Source: Chaenocephalus aceratus (taxonomy: Eukaryota > Chordata > Actinopteri > Perciformes > Channichthyidae). From it: a stretch of DNA of 64,000 nt. The position numbers and the translations under genes were made by a program. The notes below the pieces were generated by a model. The model searched no databases, had not been told where the DNA came from, and worked only from the letters and a program-made list of their open reading frames with translations. This document shows, piece after piece, positions 48,792 through 60,908 of the stretch. The stretch is from positions 74,501 to 138,500 of the forward strand of contig JAMFTG010000538.1 of the NCBI GenBank assembly GCA_023974075.1, given 5' to 3'. The first letter of the stretch is position 1, and every line of letters starts with the position of its first letter.

Positions 48792-51700
48792 TCAAACTCC
48801 ATCACGAGGTCTGATGTTGTCATAGTTCACTGTACCAACATCTACACCATAACGCACCTGAGGAAAACAACAACAACACTGGGTTGGTTACAAAGGAAGT
48901 CAACACAGTTCACAGTTTAGTCAGCAGACCCTGAACGCACCATCAGTTCATTCCTTCCTCCCAAAAACCCTTGAACGCTTCATCCTTCATTGCCCACTTC
49001 CCTTCTTCCATTCATCTGTCCATCACTACATCCCTCCTTCCTGACATCCCTTCAACCCTTCATCCCTTTATACATCCCTTAGATTCTTCATCCCTCCATC
49101 CCTTCATACATTCAACCCTACTCTCTGTAATCCATTGATCCCTTCAACCCTTCCTCCCTGTATCCATCTTTCCCTAAATCCACTCCTCCCTTTAAACCTT
49201 TCATCCCTATTTCCCTTTGTCCCTTCATCCTTTTAAAACTCATTATACCTACATCCCTTCAACCACCCCTCAACTCTTTGAAAACGTCTCCCTTCCTCCT
49301 CTCCCCCCGTCTCCCCTCATCTCTTTCTATTTAATTTGGATCTGATTCAAATGTTTACTGTTGTTGTTACGTGCTCTGTGTTTTCTCTGTCTCTGCTGTG
49401 CAGGTACACCTGGTCCGCCCCTGACTCCGCCTTCCCCAGGTGTCCTGATGACATTCAGCTGGGGACGACTTAAAGAGAAAAAGCTGGAGGAGAAGGGGTC
49501 TATTTTCCCGTCCTGAAACCAAAGGAATACGACCGTGGATTTCCTCTCACCTCGTGTGGATTTATATATATTTTGCCGTATTTTTTTGAGTGAACTCTGG
49601 AGGATATTAGTATAGGTTTTTCGTGGCTTTCTTTCCTTCCCAGTAGGCTGTGTTTGGACCTTTGGGTAGAGGAGGGAAGTCTGGATCCTACGGCTCATGG
49701 TGTGGCTGGCCCAGGCCCCCTTCTTCTTTTTTTGTTTGTTTTACGATCCTCCAGACTTGGTTCCTTATTGCCGGTAGGCATGCATGTGAGTTCCGGCTGT
49801 GCTGAAAATAAATGCCCGTCGATAACTAAATTCTGTGTTTGGCGTGGTTGTTTTTATGTTGCGGGTCTTCCCACTACCGCTTGGTAGAGGGACGGGACGT
49901 AACAACTGTCAAAACGTTTGTCTTCTTATCCATAAAACTTACAATGTTTTCATCCGTCTGAGGTTTCTGTCCTGAAGAGGCAAAAGAGCATCAATGTAAT
50001 CTTCAACAGTTAAAATCCAGGTTTATCAAAAGCTTGTTGTTTGTAAAGTATAATGTGTGAATGTCCTCACCTGAGTCCTCTTCCATCTGATGGCAGCCAC
50101 AGCGATTATTGTGAGTGCTGCAACATCCACTATCACAACGATGATGATCCACCACCAACCTGGAAGAGGAATTCAAATCATAACACATTTAGAGTTTAGA
50201 GCTTTTAATTGAACTATTCATATCTTAAACTGCACTGTAACTTTTATCCATGTATTTTTCTTGTAATGTTTAATTGAACTATTCATATTTAGACTGCACT
50301 TTAACTTTTATCCATGTATTTTTCCTTAATGTTTATTGTATTAGCTTTTCTTTTTTAATGCTTAATGTCTTTCATTTTTTTTGTAATGCACTTTGAATTG
50401 CCCTTGCGTTGAAAAGTGCTAGATAAATAAACTTGCCTTGCCTTTAATAAAAAAGTACATTTTGTTGATGATTCAGTTTTTCAGGTGTTTGAGAAACGGA
50501 TTAATAAAACTCAACAAATCTTTAGTAGCTAAACATGTTCTCACCTGAGGGCTGAACGTTATCTAAATGTAATCACGTTGAACGCAAATCAGTGCAAAGA
50601 TGTGATGTTATTTCTTGTGGAAATGTATTTCCTTTTTTTTAAAAAGCAGCTTAAAACAAACCAATTAAAAGTATTTGATTGAAGAGAAAGATTTGTAATC
50701 AATCAATAATAAATCATTTACTTTAATGTCAGACTAGTGTCGTTATAAAAGCGAGTTAATTAAACTAATTTCCATAAAGAAAACTAAGAACAACCTGTTG
50801 CATCTTCAGTGATCACAGAAGCTGTCGTAGGGGAACCTGATCTGGAGTCGCTCTCTGTTGTTGTTGCTGCTGTGTCCTCACCTGAACAGATGAACACAGA
50901 TCAACACATGTTTCACTTGAAAACTGTCTTATGGGTAATTTATATTGTGATGTAATAATAAAACTTCTTATCATTAAATAAGTAAAAATATATGAGTTAA
51001 TTAAGTCACTTTGAATGGCTCAACATGTTCTCACCTGAGGACTGAGGCCTGAAGGGAAACACCTGCACTTCTCCTGGGAACACATCAGTTACTCCACAAG
51101 TAAACAACTCAGACCGTGTTGTGTTACTAAAGAGAGAACTCAGAAATGTCACAGAGGCAGAGCAGATAGACTGTGATGTGTTTAAATCTCTGTTTTCTTT
51201 ATCCACATCTCGACCCTGAAGCAGCCACTTCAATTTGTGTCTACACCATCCATATGTCGTCACAGAGCAGCGTAACGTCACCTCATCATTGTCCTCATGC
51301 TCAGTCACTGAAGATGGAGATATTGAGAGAAAGACAACAATAATACATAAAACGTCATCCCTGTAATAATAATTATTGTAAGGTTTCATTGTAATCAGTG
51401 TATACGTCTAACCATAGAGTTTGGACACATTATGATTTGAATACTCACTGGTAACAACAAACAGCTCAACCCCAGAGTCTGGACCTTCTTGTTCTCCTGA
51501 TCTGTTGAACTGTCTGCAGGTGTAAAAACCAGCATCCTCCTCTGTGACCTTATTTATAACCAGAGAACAATTCTCTGTAACTCTCAGTCTGTCTGATTTA
51601 GCTTGGTTACCAATCTGCCCACCTTTAACCAGCTCTACTGCTACTTTGTTTCCTGAATCACTGAAGAGCCAGGTAGTACTGTTACATTCATCCTGATCAT

Positions 51701-52075
51701 GGGTCACATAGTTACACGGCAAAGTGGCTTCATCTCCAGCTCTGACAGAGAGGAAGAGGGATCGCTGTCCAATGTCAGCCCCTGAATAAACGAGAGAGAG
51801 AAATATAAAGAATACAGAGAAATACAAATGTTTATTTAAGATACAACAACAGTTTCCGATGTGTCTAAAAGTTGCCTTCCCCTCGTTGGAAGACAAACAG
51901 ACCACTTCTCTGTCTTTGTTAAAAGGAGGTTAGGTAATAAAGTAACATTCATGATGAATAAATGACCGTTGTGTTTCTAAATGTCATATCAGTACATGTT
52001 GTAGGAATGCTTACCTGTAAACTGAAGCAGCAGAACGAGAAATGAAGACATTTGAATCCGTTTGAACTCATCCAT
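48792..52075 (-). CDS. Two-Ig-domain type I membrane protein, copy C
   Basis: Exons on the minus strand: 52075-52015 (start; signal peptide MDEFKRIQMSSFLVLLLQFT), 51781-51449 (V-like domain; TLPCN...YTCRQ, TTWLF, extra Cys in DEC/ENC), 51307-51035 (second Ig domain; LRCSV...FTCGV), 50881-50795 (stalk, GEDTAATTTESDSRSG), 50159-50071 (transmembrane, WWWIIIVVIVDVAALTIIAV), 49971-49943 and 48857-48792 (tail). All have AG/GT borders. The last exon reads VRYGVDVGTVNYDNIRPRDG in the frame expected from copies A and B. VNYDNI fits an ITIM-like motif and YDNI a Grb2-type SH2 site, which would suggest signalling. However the transmembrane exon is 89 nt, against 87 in copy A, and as read enters the tail exon out of phase, giving an early stop. 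The start chosen is the ATG shared by all three copies; an in-frame ATG lies upstream. Function inferred: immune-type surface receptor. Confidence 0.75.
48940..49330. repeat. Degenerate CATCCCTT-type repeat, copy C intron
   Basis: Same tract as 8640-9000 in copy B with small gains and losses of units. Confidence 0.8.
49362..49904. mobile_element. Solo LTR
   Basis: It begins TGTTGTTACGTGCTCTG and ends GACGGGACGTAACA (TG...CA, with inverted TGTTACGT-like ends). It is flanked by the perfect 5 bp duplication ACTGT (49357-49361 and 49905-49909). Copy B has the empty site (TTTACTGTCAACACG). An AATAAA lies near 49808. At 543 bp and without internal genes it is what remains after LTR-LTR recombination. 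Probably Ty3/Gypsy type, from end sequence only. The two open frames inside are not genes. Confidence 0.9.
50197..50447 (+). mobile_element. Retroelement 3' tail (SINE or LINE)
   Basis: Present in copy C but absent from copy B at the same place (near 9260). It contains a doubled segment TTTAATTGAACTATTCATAT (about 50205 and 50270), then GTAATGCACTTTGAATTGCC and AAATAAACTTGCCTTGCC, a common fish LINE/SINE 3' end. Confidence 0.7.
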
Positions 52076-52316
52076 CGTGATTCTCCGTCTCTCGGCTTCC
52101 TCTATCTCTTGTTCTGATGAAATGTTGATGAAATGTTCCTGAAACAATTCTTTAGCTGAGAGATGCTGCAACTGCTTCCTGTGTTAAGATGATGCCTCCT
52201 CCTCAAAGTGAATCTATGTAACCGGTGTCGATTAGCGGTGTCTGCGTTGTGTTGATGTTGTTGATGGATGAGACCCGAGCCAGCATACAGTCGAGGCGAT
52301 CTCCGTTTAGTCACTG

Positions 52317-52530
52317 ACTATATACAACACATCAGTATTCAATTAGTCATCCCTCACAATGACTGCTCTCACGTGGAACATTCACAAAAAGGGAAGAGGA
52401 AATGTAGAACGTACCTGACAATATACAACAACATAAGTAGTTATTAAATTGTTTCCTTCCCTCTCACAAACTCTTCTCACGTGGAACATTAAAAATAATG
52501 GAAGAGGAAAACGTGAGGGACACGATATGT
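52317..52530. repeat. 103 bp repeat block upstream of Ig copy C
   Basis: One full unit and the following CTCACAAACTCTTCTCACG segment, matching 16967-17240 upstream of copy B and the array units. Confidence 0.85.
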
Positions 52531-52559
52531 AGGAGGGAATTCCCCACAAAATAATCTTC

Positions 52560-52730
52560 TGTGTACAGTGACTGCATTTTGGAGGTCCAGCCCACCAACG
52601 TTTACTAAATACAGAACACAGAATTATTAAATACAAATCACAGAATTTGTGTGATTCTACTAAATGATTTATAACTAAACACCACTGCATATTTACAACT
52701 GTTACATTTAGACTATTTGGGATATTTGTT
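52560..52730 (+). mobile_element. Interspersed repeat copy, inverse of 13200-13330
   Basis: AACACAGAATTATTAAATAC and AACACCACTGCATATTTAC are the reverse complement of sequence at 13218-13320. It is a second, degraded copy of the same LINE 3' region. Confidence 0.55.
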
Positions 52731-53100
52731 TGTCTTAATTTCTTGTCAATCTCAAAACAGCATAACATATTTGTAAAGCTTTTTTTTTTATAATTCTCAA
52801 CGTCTAGATTCAATATAATCCCCAAACAATCAAACTATTCTAAGGCTCAATTTGAGTCTTAAATGTACACTTGTTCCAGTCCCACAATGCACTGCTGGTC
52901 AAAGCAACAACAAAAGGACTGAGGAAGGTGCAGGTGTGAAGATTGTTAGCTAAGATTATCGTTTGCAGTAACACATCTTGATTTACAATTTGACGTGATT
53001 CATGGGGGTATTTTACAGCACACATGAACAGCCAGGAGAATATAGTAGTAGTAACCATACCCCTTTCGTCAAAAAAGTGACAGGTGATGTGACAGGTCAC
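52731..53100. other. No gene or clear repeat seen
   Basis: A/T-rich sequence; the two minus-strand frames here have no recognisable motifs and no splice context. Confidence 0.4.
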
Positions 53101-53600
53101 ACCTCTCCCTACTTATGCAAATGAGCTAAGTCCCGCCCCCCATTGCGAGATCCTTTGATGTGATTGGGTACAATCATGTTAATGAGCTAAGTCCCGCCTC
53201 CCATTGTCCGAGATCCTTTTGATGTGTGTTATCACAGGTAGGTGTGAAAAGCCCCCCTGTGTAGTGCCTTTGTTGTTTAGTTCTTTGATGTATTGATTAA
53301 GATAGTCTCTTTGAAGTTATGTTGTCTGGCCCCTGTCCCCTCACACCCCTTTGTAGGCTAGTCCTTTGATGTGTGTTATAGCAGGTAGGTGTGAAAAGCC
53401 TCCTGTGTAGTGCCTTTTGTTGTCTAATTCTTTGATGTGTTGATTAAGGCAGACTCTTTTGAAGTTATCTTGTCTGGCCCCTGTCCCCTCAGAGCCCTTT
53501 GTTGTCTAATCTAATTAGCCTTTGATGTTTGCCCCTTTGATGTGAGGTGTTATAACAGGCAGGTGTGATTTCACACTGGTGAAAGCCTTTGATGTTAATC
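53101..53600. repeat. Two short tandem repeats
   Basis: AATGAGCTAAGTCCCGCC occurs at about 53119 and 53181 (period about 62 bp). Then a longer unit starting TTTGATGTGTGTTAT recurs at 53218 and 53364 (period 146 bp) with GTCTGGCCCCTGTCCCCTC in each, and decays to a third partial copy by about 53600. Confidence 0.75.
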
Positions 53601-54043
53601 TAGGTGTCTCTTTTGAAGTTATGCGTGAGACTGTCTACCCGCCCCCTCACAGCCTCCCCCTTTTCTCCACCCCTTCCTTATGGCTATGAAGCCAGCAGAT
53701 AGTGGGGGTGGAAAGAAGTAGAAATACACTCAAACTAAATTAAAAAAGACAGGAAATTCCACTTACCTAGTCACTTTTCAAAAAAGTAAAATGGCAAGAG
53801 ATGCCTGGAATGGGGTTTAATCAGCCTGTGACCACTTACTGCCACCCGTCAGGAGCGCCAGTCAAGAAACGAATGCAGCAGCAGTGCGGGGTTCAGACAC
53901 CTACAGCCGAAAGATCTGTGCACAAAGTTATCTCGTGCTCTGTGAGGAAGTGGCAGATTTCTCCCGGTTGTGTTTTTTCTAATTCTAGCTCACTCGAGAT
54001 GGTTTCTCCAAAATGAACTACCCCTACCTTTAAGAACAATTAT
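53601..54043. other. No supported gene
   Basis: A plus-strand frame at 53801-54016 has no recognisable domain or splice evidence. Nothing else identified. Confidence 0.4.
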
Positions 54044-54196
<153 letters not shown>

Positions 54197-54624
54197 GTTG
54201 GAGTTGCCCCTTGATGTGAGGGTTGAGATAAGCATGGGATGTTAATCTATATGTTAATTAAGACACTCTTTGTGAGGGGCGAAGGAAGAGGGACGGGGGA
54301 GGAACATTCAGAGGATGAAGAAGCAGAAAACATAACTTGGTTGTAAAACGGACAGCACGTCAGTTTTCAAGAAAGATGACACTGTGTTTATGCATGACAT
54401 GCAAAATATCAAAAAAGGTTGTGATGCGTTTGTGTAATTCTTTTCACACGCATCTTTTTTTGATTTTTGGTCTGGTAAGCATAACTTTTAGGGGTCCCCC
54501 AGATAAACCCCCATGGGCAGTGGAGTCTCCCCCTGTCTTGTCACATAGATTATACGATCTGTGTCGTAGTAGAAAACTCTGTGCTGTAATTTCTCCAATT
54601 AACTGTACAGTTTCAGCCAGTTTG
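54197..54624. other. Unique flank of the satellite, no gene called
   Basis: A 96-codon frame (54337-54627) is open but shows no known motif, and its end runs into the satellite. It is left uncalled. Confidence 0.4.
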
Positions 54625-57600
54625 TAATTTTGAGGCTATTTCGATGAAAACAAGGCTGCTTTGAACATTTGACAAAATTATGCTTAATTCTCTCAGAAAG
54701 TTACTGACAGATACACTTTTCTTTTTAAAAGCTGACCACTACCATGGAGTACTTTGTTTTAGTAGATTTCGTCAAGCATATACACTTTTGTGTTTAAAAG
54801 CTGAAAAGTAAATAATGAAGTAGACTTTGTGTCCGTATATTTCGTTAAGATTCTGACTCTTAATGGAAGTTTGTGATTTTGAGGCTATTTCAGTGAAACA
54901 AGGCTGTTTTGAACATTTGACAGATTTATGCTTAAATTCTCTGAGAAAGTTACTGAAAGATACACTATTGTGTATAAAAGCTGACCACTACCCTGAAGTA
55001 CTTTGTTTTAGTAGATTTCGTCAAGCATATACACTTTTGTATTTAAAAGCTGAAAAGTAGATAATGAAGTAGACTTTGTGTCCTTAGATTTCGCTAAGCA
55101 TCTGACTCTTAATGGCAGTTTGTGATTTTGAGGCTATGTCAGTGAAACAAGGCTGTTTTGAACATTTGACAGATTTATGCTTAAATTCTCTGAGAAAGTT
55201 ACTGAAAGATACACTATTGTGTATAAAAGCTGACCACTACCATGAAGTACTTTGTTTTAGTAGATTTCGTCAAGCATCTGACTCTTAATGGCAATTTGTG
55301 ATTTTGAGGCTATGTCAGTAAAACAAGGCTGTTTTGAAACATTTGACAGATTTATGCTTAAATTCTCTGAGAAAGTTACTGAAAGATACACTTTTGTGTT
55401 TAAAAAGCTGAAAAGTAGATAATGAAGTAGACTTTGTGTCCTTAGATTTTGCTAAGCATCTGACTCTTAATGGCAGTTTGTGATTTTGAGGCTATGTCAG
55501 TGAAACAAGGCTGTTTTGAACATTTGACAGATTTATGCTTAAATTCTCTGAGAAAGTTACTGAAAGATACACTATTGTGTATAAAAGCTGACCACTACCA
55601 TGAAGTACTTTGTTTTAGTAGATTTCGTCAAGCATCTGACACTTAATGGCAATTTGTGATTTTGAGGCTATGTCAGTAAAACAAGGCTGTTTTGAAACAT
55701 TTGACAGATTTATGCTTAAATTCTCTGAGAAAGTTACTGAAAGATACACTTTTGTGTTTAAAAAGCTGAAAAGTAGATAATGAAGTAGACTTTGTGTACG
55801 TAGATTTCGTTAAGATTCTGACTCTTAATGGCAGTTTGTGATTTTAGAGGCTATGTCAGTGAAACAAGGCTGTTTTGAAACATTTGAAAGATTTATACTT
55901 AACTTTCTCAAAAAGTTACTGAAAGATACACTTTTCTTTTTAAAAGCTGACCACTACCATGAAAGTACTCTGTTTTATTAGATTATGTAAAGCATCTGAC
56001 TCTTAAGGGCAGTTTGTGATTTTGAGGCTATTTCAGTGAAACAAGGCTGTTTTGAACATTTGACAGATTTATGCTTAAATTCTCTGAGAAAGTTACTGAA
56101 AGATACACTGTTGTGTATAAAAGCTGACCACTACCATGAAGTACTTTGTTTTAGTAGATTTCGTAAAGCATATAAACTTTTGTATTCAAAAGCTGAAAAG
56201 TAGATAATGAAGTAGACTTTGTGTCCGTAGATTTCGTTAAGAATCTGACTCTTAATGGCAGTTTGTGATTTTGAGGCTATTTCAGTGAAACAAGGCTGTT
56301 TTGAAACATTTGACAGATTTATGCTTAAATTCTCTGAGAATGTGACTGAAAGATACACTTTTCTTTTTAAAAGCTGACCACTACCATGAAATTACTCTGT
56401 TTTATTAGATTTCGTAAAGCATCTGACTCTTAATGACAGTTTGTGATTTTGAGGCTATGTCAGTGAAACAAGGCTGTTTTGAACATTTGACAGATTTATG
56501 CTTAAATTCTCTGAGAAAGTTACTGAAAGATACACTTTTGTGTATAAAAGCTGACCACTACCATGAAGTACTTTGTTTTAGTAGATTTTGTCAAGCATAT
56601 ACATCTTTGTATTCAAAAGCTGAAAAGTAGATAATGAAGTAGACTTTGTGTCCGTAGATTTCGTTAAGAATCTGACTCTTAATGATAGTTTGTGATTTTG
56701 AGGCTATGTCAGTGAAACAAGGCTGTTTTGAACATTAGATGTATGCTTAAATTCTCTGAGAAAGTTACTGAAAGATAGACTATTGTGTATAAAAGCTGAC
56801 CACTACCATGAAAGTACTCTGTTTTATTCGATTCCATAAAGCATCTAACTCTGAAGGGCAGTTTGTGATTTTGAGGCTATTTCAGTGAAACAAGGCTGTT
56901 TTGAACATTTGACAGATTTATGCTTAAATTCTCTAAGAAAGTTACTGAAAGATACACTTTGTGTTTAAAAATCTGAAAAGTAGATAATGAAGTAGACTTT
57001 GTGTCCTTAGATTTCGTTAAGATTCTGACTCTTAATGGCAGTTTGTGATTTTAGAGGCTATGTCAGTGAAACAAGGCTGTTTTGAAACATTTAAAAGATG
57101 TATGCTTAACTCTCTCAAAAAGTTACTGAAAGATAAACTTTTCTTTTTAAAAGCTGACCACTACCATGAAAGTACTCTGTTTTAGTAGATTCGGTAAAGC
57201 ATCTGACTCTTAAGAGCAGTTTGTGATTTTGAGGCTATTTCAGTGAAACAAGGCTGTTTTGAACATTTGACAGATTTATGCTTACATTCTCTTAGAAAGT
57301 TACTGAAAGATACACTTTTGTGTATAAAAGCTGACCACTACCATGAAGTACTTTGTTTTAGTAGATTTCGTCAAGCATATACACTTTTGTGTTTAAAAAG
57401 CTGAAAAGTAGATAATGAAGTAGACTTTGTGCCCGTAGATTTCGTTAAGATTCTGACTCTTAATGGCAGTTTGTGATTTTAGAGGCTATGTCAGTGAAAC
57501 AAGGCTGTTTTGAAACATTTGAAAGATGTATGCTTAACTCTCTCAAAAAGTTACTGAAAGATACACTTTTCTTTTTAAAAGCTCACCACTACCATGAAAG

Positions 57601-58002
57601 TACTTTGTATTAGTAGATTTCGTCAAGCATCTGACTCTTAATGGCAATTTGTGATTTGTTGGCTATGTCAGTAATGCAAGGCTGTTTTGAAACATTTGAC
57701 AGATTTATGCATACATTCTCTGATAAAATTACTGAAAGATACACTTTTGTGTTTAAAAAGCTGAAAAGTAGATAATGAAGTAGACTTTGTGTCCATAGAT
57801 TTCGTTAAGATTCTGACTCTTAATGGCAGTTTGTGATTTTAGAGACTATGTCAGTGAAACAAGAATGTTTTGAACATTTGACAGATTTATGCTTAATTCT
57901 CTGAGAATTTTAATGAAAGATACACTTTTGTGTTTAAAATCTGAAAAGTAGATAATGAAGTAGACTTTGTGTCCGTAGATTTCGTTAAGATTCTGACTCT
58001 TA

Positions 58003-58969
58003 ATGGCAGTTTGTGATTTTGAGGCTATGTCAGTGAAACAAGGCTGTTTTGAAACTTTGACAGATTTATGCGTAAATTCTCTGAGAAAGTTACTGAAAGA
58101 TACACTATTGTGTATAAAAGCTGACCACTACCATGAAGTACTTTGTTTTAGTAGATTTCGTCAAGCATATACACTTTTGTGTTTAAAAAGCTGAAAAGTA
58201 GATAATGAAGTAGACTTTGTGTCCGTAGATTTCGTTAAGATTCTGACTTTTAAGGGCAGTTTGTGATTTTAGAGGCTATGTCAGTGAAACAAGGCTGTTT
58301 TGAAACATTTGAAAGATGTATGCTTAACTCTCTCAAAAAGTTACTGAAAGATACACTTTTCTTTTTAAAAGCTGACCACTACCATGAAAGTACTTTGTAT
58401 TAGTAGATTTCGTCAAGCATCTGACTCTTAATGGCAATTTGTGATTTTTTGGCTATGTCAGTAAAACAAGGCTGTTTTGAAACATTTGAAAGATTTATGC
58501 ATACATTCTTTGATAAAATTACTGAAAGATACACTTTTGTGTTTAAAAAGCTGAAAAGTAGATAATGAAGTAGACTTTGTGTCCATAGATTTCGTTAAGA
58601 TTCTGACTCTTAATGGCAGTTTGTGATTTTAGAGGCTATGTCAGTGAAACAAGGCTGTTTTGAAACATTTGAAAGATGTATGCTTAACTCTCTCAAAAAG
58701 TTACTGAAAGATATACTTTTCTTTTTAAAAGCTGACCACTACCATGAAAGTACTCTGTTTTATTAGATTCCGTAAAGCATCTGACTCTTAATGGCAGTTT
58801 GTGATTCTGAGGCTATTTCAGTGAAAAAAGGCTGTTTTGAACATTTGACAGATTTATGCTTAATTCTCTGAGAATTTTAATGAAAGATACACTTTTGTGT
58901 TTAAAATCTGAAAAGTAGATAATGAAGTAGACTTTGTGTCCGTAGATTTCGTTAAGATTCTGACTCTTA
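58003..58969. repeat. Higher-order repeat unit 1 (967 bp)
   Basis: Five monomers starting at 58003 (250 bp, Y+Z), 58253 (178, Y), 58431 (182, Z), 58613 (178, Y) and 58791 (179, Z). Confidence 0.88.
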
Positions 58970-59942
58970 ATGGCAGTTTGTGATTTTGAGGCTATGTCAG
59001 TGAAACAAGGCTGTTTTGAAACTTTGACAGATTTATGCTTAAATTCTCTGAGAAAGTTACTGAAAGATACACTATTGTGTATAAAAGCTGACCACTACCA
59101 TGAAGTACTTTGTTTTAGTAGATTTCGTCAAGCATATACACTTTTGTGTTTAAAAAGCTGAAAAGTAGATAATGAAGTAGACTTTGTGTCCGTAGATTTC
59201 GTTAAGATTCTGACTTTTAAGGGCAGTTTGTGATTTTAGAGGCTATGTCAGTGAAACAAGGCTGTTTTGAAACATTTGAAAGATGTATGCTTAACTCTCT
59301 CAAAAAGTTACTGAAAGATACACTTTTCTTTTTAAAAGCTGACCACTACCATGAAAGTACTTTGTATTAGTAGATTTCGTCAAGCATCTGACTCTTAATG
59401 GCAATTTGTGATTTTTTGGCTATGTCAGTAAAACAAGGCTGTTTTGAAACATTTGACAGATTTATGCATACATTCTTTGATAAAATTACTGAAAGATACA
59501 CTTTTGTGTTTAAAAAGCTGAAAAGTAGATAATGAAGTAGACTTTGTGTCCATAGATTTCGTTAAGATTCTGACTCTTAATGGCAGTTTGTGATTTTAGA
59601 GGCTATGTCAGTGAAACAAGGCTGTTTTGAAACATTTGACAGATTTATGCATACATTCTCTGATAAAATTACTGAAAGATACACTTTTGTGTTTAAAAAG
59701 CTGAAAAGTAGATAATGAAGTAGACTTTGTGTCCATAGATTTCGTTAAGATTCTGACTCTTAATGGCAGTTTGTGATTTTAGAGACTATGTCAGTGAAAC
59801 AAGAATGTTTTGAACATTTGACAGATTTATGCTTAATTCTCTGAGAATTTTAATGAAAGATACACTTTTGTGTTTAAAATCTGAAAAGTAGATAATGAAG
59901 TAGACTTTGTGTCCGTAGATTTCGTTAAGATTCTGACTCTTA
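58970..59942. repeat. Higher-order repeat unit 2 (973 bp)
   Basis: Same order for three monomers (58970, 59220, 59398), but the fourth, at 59580, is Z-type instead of Y. It is followed by a Z monomer with AGAGACTATG and AAGAATG variants. Those variants also precede unit 1 at 57831-58002. Confidence 0.85.
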
Positions 59943-60908
59943 ATGGCAGTTTGTGATTTTGAGGCTATGTCAGTGAAACAAGGCTGTTTTGAAACTTTGA
60001 CAGATTTATGCGTAAATTCTCTGAGAAAGTTACTGAAAGATACACTATTGTGTATAAAAGCTGACCACTACCATGAAGTACTTTGTTTTAGTAGATTTCG
60101 TCAAGCATATACACTTTTGTGTTTAAAAAGCTGAAAAGTAGATAATGAAGTAGACTTTGTGTCCGTAGATTTCGTTAAGATTCTGACTTTTAAGGGCAGT
60201 TTGTGATTTTAGAGGCTATGTCAGTGAAACAAGGCTGTTTTGAAACATTTGAAAGATGTATGCTTAACTCTCTCAAAAAGTTACTGAAAGATACACTTTT
60301 CTTTTTAAAAGCTGACCACTACCATGAAAGTACTTTGTATTAGTAGATTTCGTCAAGCATCTGACTCTTAATGGCAATTTGTGATTTTTTGGCTATGTCA
60401 GTAAAACAAGGCTGTTTTGAAACATTTGAAAGATTTATGCATACATTCTTTGATAAAATTACTGAAAGATACACTTTTGTGTTTAAAAAGCTGAAAAGTA
60501 GATAATGAAGTAGACTTTGTGTCCATAGATTTCGTTAAGATTCTGACTCTTAATGGCAGTTTGTGATTTAGAGGCTATGTCAGTGAAACAAGGCTGTTTT
60601 GAAACATTTGAAAGATGTATGCTTAACTCTCTCAAAAAGTTACTGAAAGATATACTTTTCTTTTTAAAAGCTGACCACTACCATGAAAGTACTCTGTTTT
60701 ATTAGATTCCGTAAAGCATCTGACTCTTAATGGCAGTTTGTGATTCTGAGGCTATTTCAGTGAAAAAAGGCTGTTTTGAACATTTGACAGATTTATGCTT
60801 AATTCTCTGAGAATTTTAATGAAAGATACACTTTTGTGTTTAAAATCTGAAAAGTAGATAATGAAGTAGACTTTGTGTCCGTAGATTTCGTTAAGATTCT
60901 GACTCTTA
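59943..60908. repeat. Higher-order repeat unit 3 (966 bp)
   Basis: Near-copy of unit 1, sharing its variant ATGCGTAAATTC in the long monomer. Confidence 0.88.

Noticed and set aside
49327..49887. Two open frames of 77 and 123 codons
   Set aside because: They fall within and across the solo LTR, with no similarity to proteins and no start or splice context.
52382..53100. Two minus-strand frames of 147 and 86 codons
   Set aside because: They span the 103 bp repeat and a degraded LINE tail; no domain or conserved splice site is visible.
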